Assembly (NCBI GenBank): GCA_031446125.1
Contig: CP132909.1
Location: forward strand, 620,001-684,000
Origin: Arsenophonus sp031446125
GTDB taxonomy: Bacteria > Pseudomonadota > Gammaproteobacteria > Enterobacterales > Enterobacteriaceae
Length of the DNA: 64,000 bases
Direction: 5' to 3'
This document shows, piece after piece, positions 60,389 to 64,000 of this stretch (position 1 is its first letter; each line of letters starts with the position of its first letter). The position numbers were made by a program, and so were the translations under genes. Below the pieces are notes generated by a model. That model was given only the letters and a program-made list of their open reading frames with translations, was not told where the DNA came from and made no database searches.

Positions 60389-61003
60389 ATGTCAATAAAT
60401 TTAATTAGAAAAAAAAATTCTATGCATAAAAATCATGAACATTACAATAGTGAAACAAAAATATTTGGCTTTTGGATCTATTTAATGAGTGACCTAATTT
60501 TATTTGCTTGTCTCTTTGCTACATACTTTGTTTTAGTTAATAACATTGCAGAGGGGCCCACAGGAAAAGAAATTTTTAAAATTCATTTTGTTTTAAAAGA
60601 AACTTTGCTTTTATTATCTAGCAGTCTCACTTATGCATTTACAATTTTCTCTATGCATAAAAAAAATAAAAATCACGTAAAATTATGGTTAATTATTACT
60701 TTTATATTAGGTTTAAATTTTATAAGTATGGAACTTTATGAATTTCGAGAATTAATTTCTCAAGGTTATGGACCTGAAAGAAGTGCTTTTTTATCTGCTT
60801 TCTTCACATTAATCGGCACACACGGCATTCATATAAGTTTTGGTTTAGGATGGATTATTATAATGTTAGTTCATATTTCACTTCGTGGACTAACTATAAT
60901 TAATCAAACACGTTTAAATTGCTTAAGTCTTTTTTGGCATTTTTTAGATATTATTTGGATATTTATATTCAGTTTTGTATATTTATTTGGAGTAATTAAA
61001 TGA
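60389..61003 (+). CDS. cyoC: cytochrome bo3 ubiquinol oxidase subunit III
   Basis: 204 residues as in E. coli with five membrane segments: TKIFGFWIYLMSDLILFACL, FLSAFFTLIGTHGIHISFG and CLSLFWHFLDIIWIFIF. The histidine-rich E. coli N-terminus is shorter here. It overlaps cyoD by four bases (ATGA). Confidence 0.97.
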   Translation: MSINLIRKKNSMHKNHEHYNSETKIFGFWIYLMSDLILFACLFATYFVLVNNIAEGPTGKEIFKIHFVLKETLLLLSSSLTYAFTIFSMHKKNKNHVKLWLIITFILGLNFISMELYEFRELISQGYGPERSAFLSAFFTLIGTHGIHISFGLGWIIIMLVHISLRGLTIINQTRLNCLSLFWHFLDIIWIFIFSFVYLFGVIK

Positions 61004-61335
61004 ATAATTTTTCAATTATAAAATGTTTAAAAGGAAAAAAAAACAGCATAAAAACATATCTTACCGGTTTTATATTATCTATAATTTTAACGATTATTCC
61101 ATTTTGGATGGTAATAAATAATACTACATCTTATAATAAGATTATTTACAGTATAATTATTACAGCAATAATTCAAATTCTAGTACATTTTGTGTATTTT
61201 TTGCATATAAATGCTACATCAAATAAAAATTGGAATATAATATCTTTAATATTTACCATAGTAATTATTACTATAATAGTAATAGGCTCCATATGGATAA
61301 TGTATAATTTAAACATAAATATGTTACTAGATTAA
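61000..61335 (+). CDS. cyoD: cytochrome bo3 ubiquinol oxidase subunit IV
   Basis: 111 residues (E. coli 109), three membrane segments. KTYLTGFILSIILTIIPFWM, LVHFVYFLHIN and GSIWIMYNLNINML match E. coli CyoD closely. Its start overlaps the cyoC stop, so translation is probably coupled. Confidence 0.96.
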   Translation: MNNFSIIKCLKGKKNSIKTYLTGFILSIILTIIPFWMVINNTTSYNKIIYSIIITAIIQILVHFVYFLHINATSNKNWNIISLIFTIVIITIIVIGSIWIMYNLNINMLLD

Positions 61336-61343
61336 AATTTGAT

Positions 61344-62234
61344 ATGTTAAAAAAATATTTACAAATTATTAAACCTGGTATTATTTTAGGTAATTTGATA
61401 TCTGTTATTGGCGGTTTTTTATTGGCTTCTAAAGGTATTATAAATTATTTTCTATTTATCAATACATTACTAGGTGTATCATTAATTATAGCTTCTGCAT
61501 GTGTTTTTAATAACTATATTGATCGAGATATTGATAAAATCATGAAAAGAACTAACAATCGTTTTTTCACTAAACAATCCGCAAATATAAAACATTATTT
61601 AATTTACGCTTCTATACTAGGAATTTCTGGATTGATACTATTATATATTAATACTAATATTTTATCAGTCATTTTCAGTATCATAGGTTTCATTGTTTAT
61701 GTATTAATTTATAGTCTATACATGAAACGTAATTCTCTTTATGGAACCATAATAGGAAGTTTATCTGGTTCTTCACCACCGGTTATTGGTTACTGTGCTG
61801 TTTCTAATAAATTTGATACAGGAGCATTAATTTTACTGTTGATTTTTAGTTTATGGCAAATGCCACACTTTTATGCAATCGCTATTTATCACCTTAAAGA
61901 TTACAAAAATGCAAACATTCCAATATTGCCCGTTGTTAAAGGTATTAATATTACAAAAAATCATATTTTTTTATATATTACAGCTTTTACAATAACAACT
62001 ACAATGTTAACAATTAGTGGTTATACCGGATATAAATATCTTATAGTTTCTACTTTAATTAGTTTATGGTGGCTAAAAATTTCCATCTCTGGTTTCAAAA
62101 AAAATAACAATGATCAACTTTGGGCAAGAAAAATATTTATTTTTTCTCTTCTAGCTATTACATTCCTTAGTATTATGATGTCTATTGACCCTATTTTTTC
62201 TATTGAACCCACATTTATTTATATAACATTATAA
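61344..62234 (+). CDS. cyoE: protoheme IX farnesyltransferase (heme O synthase)
   Basis: UbiA-family membrane enzyme that adds a farnesyl group to heme B, making the heme O of CyoB. 296 residues as in E. coli. The first prenyl-diphosphate motif is NNYIDRDIDKIMKRT and the second region HLKDYKNANIPILPV. KPGIILGNLISVIGGFLLASKG is nearly identical to E. coli. Its substrates come from HemH and IspA, both in this window. Confidence 0.97.
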   Translation: MLKKYLQIIKPGIILGNLISVIGGFLLASKGIINYFLFINTLLGVSLIIASACVFNNYIDRDIDKIMKRTNNRFFTKQSANIKHYLIYASILGISGLILLYINTNILSVIFSIIGFIVYVLIYSLYMKRNSLYGTIIGSLSGSSPPVIGYCAVSNKFDTGALILLLIFSLWQMPHFYAIAIYHLKDYKNANIPILPVVKGINITKNHIFLYITAFTITTTMLTISGYTGYKYLIVSTLISLWWLKISISGFKKNNNDQLWARKIFIFSLLAITFLSIMMSIDPIFSIEPTFIYITL

Positions 62235-62417
62235 TTTATATAAAAAATTGAAAATAAATTAAAATAAAATATAAATTTGAACAAGTTAGATTATATTATT
62301 AAAATAATCACTTTTTATATCTAGTAATACTTTTAAAAATATATTAACTAATTCAAAAAATAGTTTTATAATGTTAATTTAAAAATTTTATAATAAATTA
62401 TTAATCATAATATCTTG

Positions 62418-63587
62418 ATGACACCTAAAGAAATAAAAGCAACTTTTGGATTAGGATCGGTATTCATATTACGTATGCTAGGTATGTTAATGGTACTACC
62501 AATACTAACTAGTTATGGAAAAGATCTAAAAGATGCTAATGATTTTTTATTAGGATTAGCAATTGGAATGTATGGTATTACCCAAGCTTTATTACAAATT
62601 CCAATGGGTTTAATGTCTGATAGATTTGGGCGAAAAAAAATCATTATTAATGGTTTATGGATCTTTATTATTGGTAGTATAATCGCTGCATCAACAAATT
62701 CTATTTGGGGTGTTATTATTGGTAGAACTTTACAAGGTTCAGGTGCTATTTCTTCAACTATCATAGCATTACTTACAGATCTTATTCATGAAAAAAACAG
62801 AACAAAAGCTATAGCTTTTCTTGGTATAAGCTTCGGTATTACTTTTGCTATTTCAATAATTATAGGTCCAATTATCACTCATATTATCGGATTACATGGT
62901 CTTTTTTGGATCATAAGTTTATTGGGTATGGCAGCAATATTAATAATTAAGTTTTATGTACCTGATCCTCCATATAACATTTTAAATAATGATATCAATT
63001 TTATAAAAAAAACAATAAAAAATATAATTAAAAATCTAGAACTACTAAAACTTAATTATGGTATTTTTTGTTTACATAGTTTACTGATAATAAATTTCAT
63101 AGCTGTTCCATTAATCATGATTGATGCAGGAATTCCAACTTATCAACACTGGCAGATATATTTAAGCACTTTACTTATTGCTTTTATAAGCATCATACCT
63201 TTTATTATTTACGCAAATAATGAATCTCGAACAAAAAAAATATTTTTATTATGTATCATAATTTTATTTATATCTGAATTAATATTTTATTTTTGTAATC
63301 AAAAATTTCTATTAATATTGACTGGGCTTCAACTATTTTTTATCGCGTTTAATGTTCTGGAAACATTATTACCTGCACTTGTCACTAAAACAATAGATAA
63401 GAAATATAAAGGAACTGCAATGAGCATTTATTCTACTAGTCAATTTCTAGGTGTTGCCTCAGGAGGAATTCTTGGCGGATTTTTATTGCAATTAAACAAT
63501 GGCAATTATATTTTTATTGCAGGAATAGTGTTTTGTGCATTTTGGTTTTTAATAAATTTTAAGATGCATATCTCTATTAAAATGTAA
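62418..63587 (+). CDS. yajR: YajR-type major facilitator, lacking the YAM domain
   Basis: A 12-helix MFS exporter family protein of unknown substrate. 389 residues against 454 in E. coli YajR. I start at the ATG at 62418 (MTPKEIKATFGLG); the TTG before it is unnecessary. The cytoplasmic loop motif A GLMSDRFGRKK is intact, as are IGRTLQGSGAISS and KGTAMSIYSTSQFLGVASGG. The frame ends right after helix 12, so the C-terminal ferredoxin-like YAM domain is absent. Only 95 bases separate it from ispA, so most of that domain was deleted. It follows cyoE as in E. coli. Confidence 0.92.
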   Translation: MTPKEIKATFGLGSVFILRMLGMLMVLPILTSYGKDLKDANDFLLGLAIGMYGITQALLQIPMGLMSDRFGRKKIIINGLWIFIIGSIIAASTNSIWGVIIGRTLQGSGAISSTIIALLTDLIHEKNRTKAIAFLGISFGITFAISIIIGPIITHIIGLHGLFWIISLLGMAAILIIKFYVPDPPYNILNNDINFIKKTIKNIIKNLELLKLNYGIFCLHSLLIINFIAVPLIMIDAGIPTYQHWQIYLSTLLIAFISIIPFIIYANNESRTKKIFLLCIIILFISELIFYFCNQKFLLILTGLQLFFIAFNVLETLLPALVTKTIDKKYKGTAMSIYSTSQFLGVASGGILGGFLLQLNNGNYIFIAGIVFCAFWFLINFKMHISIKM

Positions 63588-63682
63588 ATAAAATTTATGA
63601 AATTTTAAAAAACAAAAATATAAAAATCAAAAAAAAACATGATACTGCATTAATCACCAATCGATTCTGGACAATACAAATA

Positions 63683-64000
63683 ATGATATCTCAAATAATA
63701 AAACTGTCATTTATCAATAAACTGCAATGGGTACAAAATCGCACAAATCAAATATTATTAGATCAATTTAAAAAACTCCCATTAAATCAAACAAAGCTTA
63801 TTACAGCCATGAAATATGGAACATTAATTGGTGGAAAAAGACTCAGACCTTTTTTAGTATATACTATTGGTGAAATGTTAAATGTTTCCAAAGAAAATTT
63901 AGACATCCCTGCTGCAGCTATTGAATGTATTCATGCATATTCATTAATCCATGATGATTTACCTTCAATGGATAACGATTTTATACGTCGTGGAAACCCA
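63683..64000 (+). CDS. ispA: farnesyl diphosphate synthase, 5' part
   Basis: The first 106 codons of a prenyl synthase that condenses IPP with DMAPP and GPP to FPP; the gene runs past the window edge. MKYGTLIGGKRLRPFLVYT and AAAIECIHAYSLIHDDLPSMDND are near identical to E. coli IspA and include the first aspartate-rich motif. I chose the ATG at 63683, which gives an N-terminus slightly longer than that of E. coli. xseB, which normally overlaps its start, is missing. FPP serves CyoE and the ubiquinone and undecaprenyl chains. Confidence 0.93.
   Translation, partial: MISQIIKLSFINKLQWVQNRTNQILLDQFKKLPLNQTKLITAMKYGTLIGGKRLRPFLVYTIGEMLNVSKENLDIPAAAIECIHAYSLIHDDLPSMDNDFIRRGNP

Noticed and set aside
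1..64000. tRNA, rRNA, CRISPR array, insertion sequence or prophage
   Set aside because: No T-loop signatures, direct-repeat arrays, transposase or phage genes were seen on either strand.

Overview
The window is a stretch of a strongly reduced, very AT-rich gammaproteobacterial genome of the Enterobacterales type, most likely a long-term insect endosymbiont. Nearly every protein aligns by eye end to end with an Escherichia coli protein, and gene order follows E. coli blocks with genes missing. Intact genes cover about two thirds of the 64 kb (about 42.7 kb by my coordinates). The rest is AT-rich DNA in which I can read decayed genes in several gaps. I saw no insertion sequences, phage genes, CRISPR arrays, tRNAs or rRNAs. 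The Hha protein resembles YmoA of Yersinia. That and the broad gaps fit an Arsenophonus-like (Morganellaceae) symbiont better than Buchnera or Blochmannia, but the genus is an inference.

Layout. 0.6-9.5 kb: avtA, gmk, rpoZ (lost its tail), a full-length decayed spoT, gltS, and metL, whose aspartokinase half is open while its homoserine dehydrogenase half has decayed. 10-20 kb: the E. coli 88-89 min block rpmE-priA-ftsN-hslVU-(glpF decayed)-glpK-fpr. 20-36 kb: the 0 min block, mostly on the minus strand: gpmB-talB-dnaK-dnaJ-nhaA, rpsT (plus strand), ribF-ileS-lspA-ispH-dapB. 37-64 kb: the 10-11 min block: truncated ybaL, then hemH-adk-htpG-dnaX, hha, ppiD-(hupB decayed)-lon-clpX-clpP-(tig decayed)-bolA, and on the plus strand cyoABCDE, truncated yajR and the first 106 codons of ispA.

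How the genes work together. (1) Protein quality control is kept nearly whole (DnaK/DnaJ, HtpG, HslUV, ClpXP, Lon, PpiD), with recognisable sigma-32 promoters before dnaK and hslV, while trigger factor is a pseudogene. (2) Aerobic respiration is kept as cytochrome bo3 (CyoA-E). HemH makes heme, CyoE farnesylates it, and IspH and IspA feed the isoprenoid chain. (3) A sodium circuit is possible: bo3 pumps protons, NhaA exchanges them for Na+, and GltS uses Na+ to import glutamate. (4) The aspartate pathway appears narrowed to its cell-wall branch: aspartokinase and DapB stay, homoserine dehydrogenase is lost, and thrABC is missing from its usual place.

The main theme is piecemeal protein reduction. 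PriA keeps its fold, Walker A and zinc cysteines but has lost helicase motifs II, III, V and VI. DnaX, YbaL, YajR, MetL and omega end at or near domain boundaries. Regulatory or accessory halves were lost and the cores kept. I found no wholly new multi-gene system.
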